A stretch of DNA of 64,000 nt from Hymenobacter jeollabukensis (GTDB lineage Bacteria; Bacteroidota; Bacteroidia; Cytophagales; Hymenobacteraceae): contig NZ_VAJM01000005.1 in assembly GCF_005771675.1 (NCBI RefSeq), positions 248,001 through 312,000 on the forward strand, given 5' to 3'. The translations under genes and the position numbers were made by a program. Of the stretch, positions 8,603 to 16,657 are shown piece by piece; the first letter of the stretch is position 1, and every line of letters begins with the position of its first letter. The notes beneath the pieces are model-generated. The model had not been told where the DNA came from and ran no database searches. It was given only the letters and a program-made list of their open reading frames with translations.

Positions 8603-9322
8603 CTAGCCCTGGGGCGTGGGGCCGCCGGGCTTGGCGGGCCGGGCGGCCGCGTCGTCGGCGTCGTCGGAGAGGCGGTAGAGCTGGCGGCGGGTGGCATTGG
8701 TGGGGAAGGCCAGGCGGGCGGCTTTGTTGAGGCGCTGCCCGAAGCCGAAGGCCGCGTTTTGCACCCGCACGTAGCCGCCGGTGCCCTCCTGGTTGGTGCC
8801 CTTCTGCATTTCCTGCTTGGTGTCCACCGCGTCGAGCTGGTCGGCCAGGGTCTTGAGGTCGGCCAGCTGCTGGGCCGTGAAGCCCTTGGCCGCTAGCTCG
8901 GCCTTGTCGCGCTCGGCGGCTTCGGCGGCCATGTCGAGCAGCAGGCGCATTTCCTCCGGGTCGTTGGCGGCCTTGGCGTAGCGGTCCTTGCCGTACTGGT
9001 TCAGGCGGCCCTTGTTCTTGGGAAACGCCTGCTCCACGTAGTAAAACACCGACTGCGCCGTGCGCCGCGCCCGCTCCATTTCGTTGCCCACCACGGCCGT
9101 GTCTTCCGACAGCTTGCCGCGCCGCACGTCCACGTTCGGCGCCTTGTCGGCCGCCTCCAGGGCCGCCATCCATTCGGCCCCGAACGTGCCGCCCAGTTCG
9201 GGGTTGACGGCGGCAAACGTGGCCGCGTCGGTGAGGTAATGGCCGTGCATGGTGCGCATGCGGGCGCGCATGTCGGCATCCGAGCCGACAAATTTGCGGC
9301 CTTCGGGTTTGGGGGTTGACAT
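8603..9322 (-). CDS. hypothetical helical protein
   Basis: 239 residues starting MSTPKPEGRKFVGSDADMRA. No signal peptide or membrane segment. The sequence is rich in Ala, Glu, Asp, Lys and Gln and should be largely helical, with long amphipathic stretches (for example around NDPEEMRLLLDMAAEAAERD) and a Pro/Gly/Ala-rich C-terminal tail. I do not recognise the family. It is divergent from the broken repeat frame at 9355-9700 and is followed by a strong terminator at 8534-8560, so it is probably a single-gene unit. Likely cytoplasmic. Confidence 0.6.
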   Translation of the reverse strand: MSTPKPEGRKFVGSDADMRARMRTMHGHYLTDAATFAAVNPELGGTFGAEWMAALEAADKAPNVDVRRGKLSEDTAVVGNEMERARRTAQSVFYYVEQAFPKNKGRLNQYGKDRYAKAANDPEEMRLLLDMAAEAAERDKAELAAKGFTAQQLADLKTLADQLDAVDTKQEMQKGTNQEGTGGYVRVQNAAFGFGQRLNKAARLAFPTNATRRQLYRLSDDADDAAARPAKPGGPTPQG

Positions 9323-9354
9323 AAGGGTAACTGTAAAAGGGTTTTGGAAGAATT

Positions 9355-9700
9355 ATGAGGCTACGCTATGACTATTCCCAGTCATTTGCAACTACTTCGC
9401 CGCCTAAATCACCCAAAACGCCCTAAGTACCACGCGAAACCAGCAAAGAAGCGCCTCCGCCGGACAAAGAGCCGCCACCCACGGACAAAGAGGCACCCGA
9501 AACGGGTAAAGAAGCGCCGCCAACGAACAAAGAAGACCCGCAACCGACAAAGAAGCGGCCCAACGAACAAAGAGGCGCCTCGACCGGACAAAGAGCCGCC
9601 CGCACCGCTTAAAGAAGCCCCCGAAACCAATAAAGAAGCGCCTCAACCGCGCAAAGAGGAACCGACGCCCGCCTACTGCCCACCCGCTCCGCGCTGCTAG
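9355..9700 (+). pseudogene. broken Lys-Glu-Pro heptad-repeat protein
   Basis: Starting at ATG 9355 the frame reads MRLRYDYSQSFATTSPPKSP and stops at TAA 9424. Beyond the stop the same frame continues as repeated heptads of the type KEAPPPD, KEPPPTD, KEAPETG. Two repeat units (starting 9529 and 9549) are 20 nt instead of 21 nt, which moves the heptads into another frame where they continue as KEAPRPD, KEPPAPL, KEAPETN to a stop at 9700. That second frame has its own ATG at 9368, but its first half then becomes Arg/Lys-rich nonsense. The simplest reading is a formerly coding repeat that is no longer translated through. It may instead be non-coding tandem repeat DNA. Confidence 0.45.
9445..9660 (+). 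repeat. 21-nt tandem repeat array
   Basis: Eleven units each begin with AAAGA, at 9445, 9466, 9487, 9508, 9529, 9549, 9569, 9590, 9611, 9632 and 9653. Spacing is 21 nt except for two 20-nt units. The units are degenerate and without unique spacers, so this is not a CRISPR array. Confidence 0.85.
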
Positions 9701-9741
9701 AGCTGCTCGCGCGACTGGGGAAGCAGGGGAGTGAAGCGAAG

Positions 9742-9766
9742 CCGGCCCGCTGGGGCGGCGGGCCGG
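9742..9766. terminator. GC-rich hairpin at the island edge
   Basis: CCGGCCCGC (9742-9750) pairs with GCGGGCCGG (9758-9766) around a 7-nt loop. Directly after it the base composition changes sharply to AT-rich DNA. Confidence 0.45.
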
Positions 9767-9871
9767 ACTAGATAGCTATTATGGTGATGTTTGAATTTGT
9801 ATAGGCATAGTCTCATGTGAATGCTTTTATCAGTTTGGTTTTGAGTATACAATTATGAATAAGGTGTAGAA

Positions 9872-10963
9872 CTATTCTAGGACTCTATATTCAAGATCTT
9901 TTCTTATTCTTTCTGATAGCAGGCTGTGTAATTCTTGCTTTCTTTCATCTGAAACAATAAGGGGATTGATTTTGTCAAAAAATGTGGAGTTTATCCAAAA
10001 ATATGCAAAGTCTTTAATTATTAAATTAGGAATTTGTTCTTTGACTTTCGTTAATAAAATTTCATTTATTTGATTGGAATAAGACTCATAATCGTTAGTT
10101 TTAGTATAATCAAATATTAATATATCTTCTATTAAAATTGATGCTAGTTTATCTGACATGCGTTTGATGTTGGCTTTTGTGGTTTTCTTCTGTATTGCAT
10201 AAGCTACATGACTTGAAAACTGATCTAGGAATACGTCAATTATTGTTTTAAAGTATTGGTCTTCAATTTGCTTCAGTTCTTCTTGATCAATCATTTTTCT
10301 TCCTAATGCCTCTACAATCGAGTTAATCTTCGATGTGACAGTATTAAGCTCATTTACTGAATTTAATATAGTTTTATTGGATGGCTCGGTTCTCATTTTA
10401 TTTAAATATAAATAAAACATACCGGAAAACTGACTCCTTAAATATTCGATTATTTCCTCTACTCTTTCGAATGTTTTTATTGGTCTTTTCGAAACCTCTT
10501 GTATGAATTTGAATATATTTATTGAATCCACATGTGCAAACTTGAAACTGTTATTTTCCTTTATTATTTTATTGAATAGCGTGATATTTTGTTTGTATGT
10601 TTGATACTCGGCGTATACATTTTTGTCAATAAAGATAAAAACTGGAATATTATTCTGTGCTGCGGTTTCAAATTCGCCTTTGGTGATACTAGTGTATTCC
10701 GCATCATATTTTTCATAATCTATGTTCTGCTCTTGCTGTGAGGTTGCTGAGCCATATCTGCCTCCAATAATTAGGATCATAATATGGCACGAATCAACCT
10801 CCTGATAGCAAGAAGTGTCTAAAGATCTGCCATGCTCAAATGTGACACGCCCGCTTTCGAAAAGGACTGGGTCAAAGCCATATGATTCGATAAATTGCTC
10901 AATACTTTCCCTGACATACTTTAAATCGTAGTAGGTCGAGCTGATGAATACTCTTGGTTGCAT
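9872..10963 (-). CDS. DUF4062-domain protein
   Basis: 363 residues. The N-terminal part (about residues 3-85) carries the pattern typical of DUF4062: VFISSTYYDLKYVRESIEQF, then ESGRVTFEHGRS, CYQEVDSCHIMILIIGGRYG. This reads as an alternating strand-helix domain ending in the conserved G-x-RYGS. The remainder (about 90-363) is helical and charged, with no NTPase motif and no recognisable effector or sensor domain. DUF4062 domains occur at the N-terminus of various bacterial multidomain proteins, some with STAND-type NTPases; their biochemical role is not settled to my knowledge. The start codon lies 2 nt after the stop of the membrane-protein gene, so the two are translationally coupled. AT-rich codon use differs from all neighbours, suggesting acquisition. 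Confidence 0.8.
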   Translation of the reverse strand: MQPRVFISSTYYDLKYVRESIEQFIESYGFDPVLFESGRVTFEHGRSLDTSCYQEVDSCHIMILIIGGRYGSATSQQEQNIDYEKYDAEYTSITKGEFETAAQNNIPVFIFIDKNVYAEYQTYKQNITLFNKIIKENNSFKFAHVDSINIFKFIQEVSKRPIKTFERVEEIIEYLRSQFSGMFYLYLNKMRTEPSNKTILNSVNELNTVTSKINSIVEALGRKMIDQEELKQIEDQYFKTIIDVFLDQFSSHVAYAIQKKTTKANIKRMSDKLASILIEDILIFDYTKTNDYESYSNQINEILLTKVKEQIPNLIIKDFAYFWINSTFFDKINPLIVSDERKQELHSLLSERIRKDLEYRVLE

Positions 10964-10965
10964 TT

Positions 10966-11433
10966 TTAGGCTGGGTTTGACGTTTGTTGTTCTATTTGGC
11001 GAAGCACATACTCGCGTAATATATACGTAACCATTGTAGCAGCTAGGAGGCCTACTACAAACTCTATTACTCTGAACGAGTTTATTAGTGATAATGAAGC
11101 TTCATTGTTTACAAATTTATCTATTGCTTTGTCGGTTTTGGATAAAACATAACCGGATAAAAATGATGCAACAGCTGTTCCAAGCTTTGTAAACCTTTCT
11201 CCTTCTTTTGGTGAATCAGGAGAAGCGAAAGTTCCTAAAACCCATCCTATGCCCACTCCTAGTGTAAGTATTGCAATATTGATATACGGATCGTAAGGAG
11301 TGATTTTTATCTTAAATGAAAAGTATAACATTGGCATATATAGCAAACATACACCGGTGAGTAAAGCCAGTAGAGCAGTAATAAATTTGTCGCTGCTAAT
11401 TTTTTCTAAAAGCGCAAGGAGGAAAACTTTCAT
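10966..11433 (-). CDS. multi-pass membrane protein partnered with the DUF4062 gene
   Basis: 155 residues with three to four hydrophobic helices: about 18-41 (ITALLALLTGVCLLYMPML), 50-72 (NIAILTLGVGIGWVLGTFA), a weaker one near 88-100, and about 120-145 (VIEFVVGLLAATMVTYILRE). Short charged loops contain ASPDSPKEGERF. No known transporter motif. Its start lies 6 nt after the mutB stop and its stop 2 nt before the DUF4062 start, so it is read as part of the mutase transcript or from an unseen internal promoter. In its size and helix count it resembles small membrane effectors found in two-gene defence units, but that is inference from context only. Confidence 0.7.
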   Translation of the reverse strand: MKVFLLALLEKISSDKFITALLALLTGVCLLYMPMLYFSFKIKITPYDPYINIAILTLGVGIGWVLGTFASPDSPKEGERFTKLGTAVASFLSGYVLSKTDKAIDKFVNNEASLSLINSFRVIEFVVGLLAATMVTYILREYVLRQIEQQTSNPA

Positions 11434-11439
11434 ATTAAT

Positions 11440-13581
11440 TTAGTTAATATTTGATGATAATTTCCCCAGAATCTCCTGCGCGGCCACGGCAATGACGGTG
11501 CCGGGGCCGTAGATGCCGGTGACGCCCGCGTCGTAGAGGAACTGGTAGTCCTGGGCGGGGATGACGCCGCCGGCAATGACGAGGATGTCTTCGCGGCCGA
11601 GCTGGGCCAGCTCGGCGAGGAGCTGGGGAATGAGGGTTTTGTGGCCGGCGGCCAGCGAGGACACTCCTACTACGTGCACGTCGTTTTCGGCGGCCTGGCG
11701 GGCTACTTCGGCGGGCGTCTGGAACAGGGGGGCAATGTCCACGTCGAAGCCCACGTCGGCGAAGGAGGTGGCAATGACTTTGGCGCCACGGTCGTGGCCG
11801 TCCTGGCCCATTTTGGCCACCATCAGGCGGGGGCGGCGGCCTTCGCGCTGGCTGAACTCGTCGGCCAGCTGCCGGGCCTTGGCAAATTCCTGGTCGTAGT
11901 CCATTTCGGCGGAGTACACGCCCGAGACGGTGCGGATGGTGGCCTGGTGGCGGCCAAAGACGGTTTCGAGCGCGTCGGAGATTTCGCCGAGGGTGGCGCG
12001 CAGGCGGGCGGCCTGCACGGCCAGCTCCAGCAGGTTCTCCTTGGCGCGCGCCGCGTCGGTCAGGGCCTGGAGGGCCTGCTGCACGGCGGCGTTGTCACGC
12101 CCGGCGCGGATGCGCTTCAGGCGGGCAATCTGCGACTCGCGCACGGCGGCGTTGTCGATGTCGAGGATTTCGATCTGGGTTTCGCGGGCGGCTTCCTCGT
12201 CGCTGAGGCGGTACTTGTTCACGCCCACGATGATTTCCTTGCCCGAGTCGATGCGGGCCTGCTTGCGGGCGGCGGCTTCCTCGATGCGCAGCTTGGGCAG
12301 CCCGGTTTCGATGGCCTTGGCCATGCCGCCGAGCTGCTCCACTTCCTGAATCAGCGCCCAGGCCTTGTCGGCCAGCTTGTGGGTGAGCGTTTCCACGTAG
12401 TAGGAGCCGCCCCAGGGGTCCACCACGCGGGTGATGTCGGTTTCGTGCTGCAGGTAGAGCTGGGTGTTGCGGGCAATGCGGGCCGAGAAGTCGGTGGGCA
12501 GGGCAATGGCCTCGTCGAGGGCGTTGGTGTGCAGGCTCTGGGTGCCGCCCAGGGCCGCGGCCAGGGCTTCCACGGTGGTGCGGGCCACGTTGTTGAACGG
12601 GTCCTGCTCGGTGAGCGAGTAGCCCGAGGTCTGGCAGTGGGTGCGCAGGGCCAGGGACTTGGGGTTTTCGGCCCCGAACTGCTTGATGAGCTTGGCCCAG
12701 AGCAGGCGGCCGGCGCGCAGCTTGGCAATTTCCATGAAGTGGTTCATGCCGATGGCCCAGAAGAAGGACAGGCGCGGCGCGAACTGGTCGATGGTCATGC
12801 CCGCTTTCAGGCCGGCGCGCACGTACTCCACGCCGTCGGCCAGGGTGTAGGCCAGCTCCAGGTCGGCGGTGGCGCCGGCTTCCTGCATGTGGTAACCCGA
12901 GATGCTGATTGAGTTGAACTTGGGCATCCGCTGGGCGGTGTAGCTGAAGATGTCGGCAATGATGCGCATCGACGGCTCGGGCGGGTAGATGTAGGTGTTG
13001 CGCACCATGAACTCCTTCAGAATGTCGTTCTGAATGGTGCCCGCCAGCTTCTCCGGCGCCACGCCCTGCTCCTCGGCCGCCACGATGTAGAAGGCCATAA
13101 TCGGGAGCACCGCCCCGTTCATGGTCATCGACACCGACATCTGGTCCAACGGAATCTGGTCGAAGAGCAGCTTCATGTCCTCCACCGAGTCGATGGCCAC
13201 GCCCGCCTTGCCCACGTCGCCCACCACCCGCGGGTGGTCGGAGTCGTAGCCCCGGTGGGTGGCCAGGTCGAAGGCCACCGACAGGCCCTTCTGCCCGCCG
13301 GCCAGGTTGCGGCGGTAGAAGGCATTCGATTCCTCGGCCGTGCTGAAGCCCGCGTACTGGCGGATGGTCCAGGGGTTCTGCACGTACATGGTGCTGTAGG
13401 GCCCGCGCAGGTAGGGCGCCTGCCCGGCCCCGAAGCCCAGGTGGTCGAGGTGGGCCACGTCATTGGCCGTGTAGTAGCCTTTCAGGTTGATGCCTTCGGG
13501 CGTGGGGTTGCTGGCGGGCTGCACCGGCAGCGCCGGCTCCGGGGCGGCATCGTAGGGAATATGGGCGAAGTCGGGTTTCAT
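11440..13581 (-). CDS. mutB: methylmalonyl-CoA mutase, large subunit
   Basis: 713 residues. Adenosylcobalamin-dependent interconversion of succinyl-CoA and (R)-methylmalonyl-CoA. The catalytic TIM-barrel part contains [30 protein letters not shown] and [17 protein letters not shown]. The C-terminal cobalamin domain carries [14 protein letters not shown] (lower-ligand His near residue 596), [10 protein letters not shown] and VIAGGVIP. The ATG at 13581 ([10 protein letters not shown]) fits the family start; the longer frame adds 17 Pro/Ala-rich residues. mutA lies upstream on the same strand, separated by a structured repeat. The last codons (LSSNIN) are AT-rich like the island behind them, so the original C-terminus may have been altered slightly. 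No key residue is missing. Confidence 0.95.
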   Translation of the reverse strand: MKPDFAHIPYDAAPEPALPVQPASNPTPEGINLKGYYTANDVAHLDHLGFGAGQAPYLRGPYSTMYVQNPWTIRQYAGFSTAEESNAFYRRNLAGGQKGLSVAFDLATHRGYDSDHPRVVGDVGKAGVAIDSVEDMKLLFDQIPLDQMSVSMTMNGAVLPIMAFYIVAAEEQGVAPEKLAGTIQNDILKEFMVRNTYIYPPEPSMRIIADIFSYTAQRMPKFNSISISGYHMQEAGATADLELAYTLADGVEYVRAGLKAGMTIDQFAPRLSFFWAIGMNHFMEIAKLRAGRLLWAKLIKQFGAENPKSLALRTHCQTSGYSLTEQDPFNNVARTTVEALAAALGGTQSLHTNALDEAIALPTDFSARIARNTQLYLQHETDITRVVDPWGGSYYVETLTHKLADKAWALIQEVEQLGGMAKAIETGLPKLRIEEAAARKQARIDSGKEIIVGVNKYRLSDEEAARETQIEILDIDNAAVRESQIARLKRIRAGRDNAAVQQALQALTDAARAKENLLELAVQAARLRATLGEISDALETVFGRHQATIRTVSGVYSAEMDYDQEFAKARQLADEFSQREGRRPRLMVAKMGQDGHDRGAKVIATSFADVGFDVDIAPLFQTPAEVARQAAENDVHVVGVSSLAAGHKTLIPQLLAELAQLGREDILVIAGGVIPAQDYQFLYDAGVTGIYGPGTVIAVAAQEILGKLSSNIN

Positions 13582-13630
13582 GGGGGAATGGCTGGGGGCC
13601 GCTTGGGGCGGTGCTGGGGTTGCCTCTAGC

Positions 13631-13742
13631 ACGTCATTCCGAGCGAAGTCGAGGAATCTCGCGTGCTGATGGCGGATAGTAATTTCTGTTCAACGAGGGA
13701 ATTACTATCGAGCGAGATGTCTCGGCTTCGCTCGACATGACG
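13631..13742 (-). repeat. structured intergenic repeat, copy 2
   Basis: Lies between mutA and mutB. The outer arms begin ACGTCATTCCGAGCGAAG and end CTTCGCTCGACATGACGT; an inner stem is formed by ATAGTAATT and AATTACTAT. Read on the minus strand it carries TCGTTGAAC in the loop followed by TCAGCACGCGAGAT, in the same order as copies 1 and 3. It does not break either reading frame. Confidence 0.8.
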
Positions 13743-13758
13743 TGCTGATGGCTTCGTT

Positions 13759-15582
13759 TTAACGGCCTTGCAAACGTGCTAAAACATCATCCGTGCTGTA
13801 GCCCGACACGGTGAATTCCTTGAAGCCGAAGTAGCGCACGGCGTCCTGCATGGTGGGCAGGTCGCAGGCCAGGAGCACGGGGGCCTCGTGCTGCAGCTGC
13901 TCGCCGTCGTCTTCGCTGTCGTCGGGGCGGTTGCGCACGAAGTCGGCGAACTGCTGGAACTGCTCGGGCCGCGCCGACATCAGGGTGGCTTCCTCGGGCG
14001 TGGAGAAGAGCAGCGACAGGGCGCCCTTGTCCGGCAGCTCCGACATGGCCGGGCGCTGCTCGGCCGGCAGCAGGCGCACGAAGGAGTCGTAGATCTGCTG
14101 AATGGTATCGGTGCCGAGCAGCACCACGGCGGCCTTCTTCTTTTTCAGCTCCTTGCGGATGAAGTGCATGGCCGTGGCCAGCCGCAATACTTCCGAGGGG
14201 TAGGCCGCCCGGGTCGAGTCGAACTGCCGGCTGCGCAGCAGCTTCTTCGGGTCGAAGCTGAACTGCTCCTTCAGGTTCTGGAAGCGGTTGGTGCCCACGA
14301 TGACCTGCTCGCCGGTGGCAATGCGCCGGAACTGCTCCATGGTGGCCAGCCGGATGCTTTCGTACACCTTGCCGCGGGCTACCAGCAGGCCGCCGGCCGC
14401 CTCGGTCTGCTGAAACAGGGCCCAGGCCTCGCGGGCCAGCTGGTCGGTGAGCGTTTCGATGAAGTAAGAGCCGGCGGCGGGGTCGGCCACGCGGTCGAGG
14501 TAGGCTTCCTCGCGCAGAATCACCGGCACGTTGCGGGCAATGCGGCTCGAAAACTCGTTGGGCGCCTCGTACAGGCTATCGTAGGGCGTGACGGACACGG
14601 AATCGGCCCCGCCCAGCACCGCGCTCATGGCCTCGGTGGTCACGCGCAGCATGTTGGTGTGCGGGTCCAGCGTGGTCTGCGTCCACGACGAGGTGGTGGC
14701 GTGGATGCGCAGCGTGGCCGCCACCTCGGGCCGCACCCCGAAGGCGTGCAGCAGCGTGGCCCAGAGCCGGCGCAGGGCGCGTAGCTTGGCTATTTCCACG
14801 AAGTAGCTCGGCCCAATGCCCACGTGCACGTGCAGGGCGGCGGCAATGGCCGTCACGTCCAGGTCGAGGTCGTCGGCGGGGAAGTTGTCGAGGAAGGCCA
14901 CGGCCGTGTTGAGCGTGTAGGCCAGCTCCTGCACGGCGGTAGCGCCGCGGCTGTTGAAGAACTGCCCGTTGACGGCCAGCGGAAAAAACTCGGGCAGATG
15001 GCGCGTGAGCTGCACGCAGCGGCGCAGCCCGTGCACCAGCATGGCGTAGTCGTCGGGCTGGCTGTTCGAGCCGGGAGAATAGCGCAGGAAGCCCTTCAGC
15101 GGGCGGTCCACGCTGGCATCGACCAGGCGCCGGGTGAATTCCTCGGGCTGCCGGCATACTGTGAAGCCCCACACGCCCTGCTCCAGCGGCAGCGTGGCCG
15201 CCAGGTAGCCCACATCGAAGCGCTCCGGGTCGGAGAGGTCGAAGTGCGCCCCGTCGGCCCCGCCCTGCACGGCGCGGGCGGCGTGGTCGATGGCGGCGCG
15301 GCCGTCGGTGCCGGCGGGCACCAGCAGGGTGGGCAGGTTGCGCCAGGAGTTGGGGGCGGCGCGGCGCAGGGCGCGCACCTGCGGCGCAGGCATTTCGCCG
15401 AGGGCCGTGAGGGCCTCACGGTGGTAGAAGGGCTCCAGGGTGAGGCCGTCGGGCGTTTCCCAGCGCAGGTCGGCGGGGTCGGCACCCTTCAGGTCGCGGG
15501 CAATGCGCGCCTGCCAGGCGGCAGTGCTCAGCGGCTCGAATTCGGAAAAGGATAAGGCGGCGGGACGGGGGCTGTCGGACAT
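13759..15582 (-). CDS. mutA: methylmalonyl-CoA mutase, small subunit
   Basis: 607 residues from the ATG at 15582 (MSDSPRPAALSFSEFEPLST). The start matches the family; 44 more in-frame codons upstream are not protein-like. It is homologous to the large subunit over the barrel part (for example RIHATTSSWTQTTLDPHTNM and DPAAGSYFIETLTDQLARE) but has a degenerate C-terminal domain without the DxHxxG cobalamin motif, as expected for the non-catalytic partner of the heterodimer. It precedes mutB with about 180 nt between them, most of it a structured repeat. The two subunits form the cytoplasmic enzyme of propionate/succinate metabolism. Confidence 0.92.
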   Translation of the reverse strand: MSDSPRPAALSFSEFEPLSTAAWQARIARDLKGADPADLRWETPDGLTLEPFYHREALTALGEMPAPQVRALRRAAPNSWRNLPTLLVPAGTDGRAAIDHAARAVQGGADGAHFDLSDPERFDVGYLAATLPLEQGVWGFTVCRQPEEFTRRLVDASVDRPLKGFLRYSPGSNSQPDDYAMLVHGLRRCVQLTRHLPEFFPLAVNGQFFNSRGATAVQELAYTLNTAVAFLDNFPADDLDLDVTAIAAALHVHVGIGPSYFVEIAKLRALRRLWATLLHAFGVRPEVAATLRIHATTSSWTQTTLDPHTNMLRVTTEAMSAVLGGADSVSVTPYDSLYEAPNEFSSRIARNVPVILREEAYLDRVADPAAGSYFIETLTDQLAREAWALFQQTEAAGGLLVARGKVYESIRLATMEQFRRIATGEQVIVGTNRFQNLKEQFSFDPKKLLRSRQFDSTRAAYPSEVLRLATAMHFIRKELKKKKAAVVLLGTDTIQQIYDSFVRLLPAEQRPAMSELPDKGALSLLFSTPEEATLMSARPEQFQQFADFVRNRPDDSEDDGEQLQHEAPVLLACDLPTMQDAVRYFGFKEFTVSGYSTDDVLARLQGR

Positions 15583-15727
15583 AAGCGTGCTAACAGGCAG
15601 CAGACGGGCCAAAACGGCCCGCATCGGTGCCCGCAAGATACTAGCTTGCCCGCAACGAAGCGGGGCAAGCGAATGACTCCGCCAGCCAATGTTACCTACG
15701 CCCTCGGGAACCACCGGGCCCGCGCCG

Positions 15728-15735
15728 TACCTTTG
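15728..15735 (+). promoter_or_regulatory. candidate -7 element of the nucleotidase operon
   Basis: TACCTTTG matches TAnnTTTG exactly, 26 nt before the ATG at 15762. A clear -33 element is not visible. Confidence 0.45.
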
Positions 15736-15761
15736 TGCTTTGTAGTTTCCCCAAGACCCTG

Positions 15762-16517
15762 ATGTCCCGATTTCGTTTTCGCGGCGCGGCGCTGGCGCTG
15801 CTACTGGCCGCTACGGCGGCCTGCCAGCGCGGCGCCCTGCAGCCCACGGCCCAGCTGACCAATACGGCCCAGCCCATGACGGCCGCCCAGCCCGCCGACC
15901 CCAAGGTGGAAGCCGTGGTGGCGCCCTACCGCTTGAAAGTCAAGCAGCAGATGGACGAGGTCATCGGCCACGCCCCCGAAGCCATCCGCAAGAACCCCGG
16001 CGAGTCGCCGCTGGCCAACTTCGCCGGCGACATTCAGCGCGAGCGGGCCGCCCGGGAGCTGGGCCAGGGCATCGACCTGGGCGTGATGACCAACGGCGGC
16101 CTGCGTGCCGAGCTGCCTGCCGGCAACATCACCACCGGCTCCATTTTCGAGCTGATGCCCTTCGAGAACGAGCTAGTGGTGCTCGACGCCCCCGCCTCGG
16201 TGGTGCAGCAGCTGTTCAACTTCGCCGCGCCCATCCACATGGCCGTGTCGGGTGCCACCTACACCGCCACCCCCGACGGCAAGCCCACCGACATCCGCAT
16301 CGGCAAGGAGCCGTTCGATCCGGCCAAGGACCGCACCTACTCCATTGCCATCAGCGACTACCTGGCCAGCGGCGGCGACAAGCTGGAGTTCTTCCGCCCC
16401 TTGCCGCCGCGCCACACCAACGTGCTGCTGCGCACGGCCTTCAGCGACTACGTCCGCCAGCTCACCAAGGAAGGCAAGCCCGTGACGGCCAAAGCCGAAG
16501 GACGGGTCCATTTTTAA
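15762..16517 (+). CDS. 5'-nucleotidase C-terminal-domain lipoprotein
   Basis: 251 residues from the ATG at 15762. MSRFRFRGAALALLLAATAA followed by C is a lipoprotein signal with the acylated Cys at about residue 21. The mature part matches the C-terminal substrate-binding domain of bacterial 5'-nucleotidases: NFAGDIQRERAARELG, VMTNGGLRAELPAGNITTGS, IFELMPFENELVVLD, IAISDYLASGGDKLEFF. The metal-binding phosphatase domain is absent here and is encoded by the next gene (16658), so the enzyme appears as two polypeptides. Substrates are probably nucleotides in the periplasm. A TACCTTTG promoter element lies just upstream. Confidence 0.85.
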   Translation: MSRFRFRGAALALLLAATAACQRGALQPTAQLTNTAQPMTAAQPADPKVEAVVAPYRLKVKQQMDEVIGHAPEAIRKNPGESPLANFAGDIQRERAARELGQGIDLGVMTNGGLRAELPAGNITTGSIFELMPFENELVVLDAPASVVQQLFNFAAPIHMAVSGATYTATPDGKPTDIRIGKEPFDPAKDRTYSIAISDYLASGGDKLEFFRPLPPRHTNVLLRTAFSDYVRQLTKEGKPVTAKAEGRVHF

Positions 16518-16640
16518 ATGTGGGAAATGTGTTAGAATGTGGTTGAGTGTGAGAAATGAGCCAACCAATGTTGAAGTCATTGCTCATCCTGCCACATCCG
16601 CCACCTGACCGATCAGCACATTAATCACATTTCCCACATT
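16517..16640. repeat. inverted repeat between the two nucleotidase genes
   Basis: AATGTGGGAAATGTG (16517-16531) and CACATTTCCCACATT (16626-16640) are perfect 15-bp inverted copies; further AATGTG words lie inside. The left arm starts at the stop codon of the first gene. Confidence 0.7.
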
Positions 16641-16657
16641 CCGCACATTAGACCATC

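Larger units (their letters stand above)
9769..11460. mobile_element. AT-rich island carrying the DUF4062/membrane-protein pair
   Basis: From about 9769 to about 11460 the DNA is strongly AT-rich (roughly 30 percent G+C by hand count of one line), whereas both flanks are clearly above 60 percent. The change on the right falls inside the last codons of mutB. No integrase, transposase, direct repeat or inverted repeat is visible at the edges, so this is called an acquired island only from composition. Confidence 0.6.

Noticed and set aside
9404..9646. Minus-strand open frames with repeated LFVR-like segments opposite the 21-nt repeat array
   Set aside because: They are mirror images of the repeat array, have hydrophobic-basic nonsense composition and no start context.
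9445..9660. Array looked at first like a CRISPR locus
   Set aside because: Units are 21 nt and contiguous, with no unique spacers and no cas genes nearby.
9872..11433. Restriction-modification or toxin-antitoxin assignment for the AT-rich pair
   Set aside because: No nuclease, methyltransferase or antitoxin motif is visible in either protein, and gene sizes do not fit typical toxin-antitoxin modules.
11440..15582. Mutase genes broken by the repeat between them
   Set aside because: The structured repeat lies entirely between the mutA stop side and the mutB start; both reading frames are complete.
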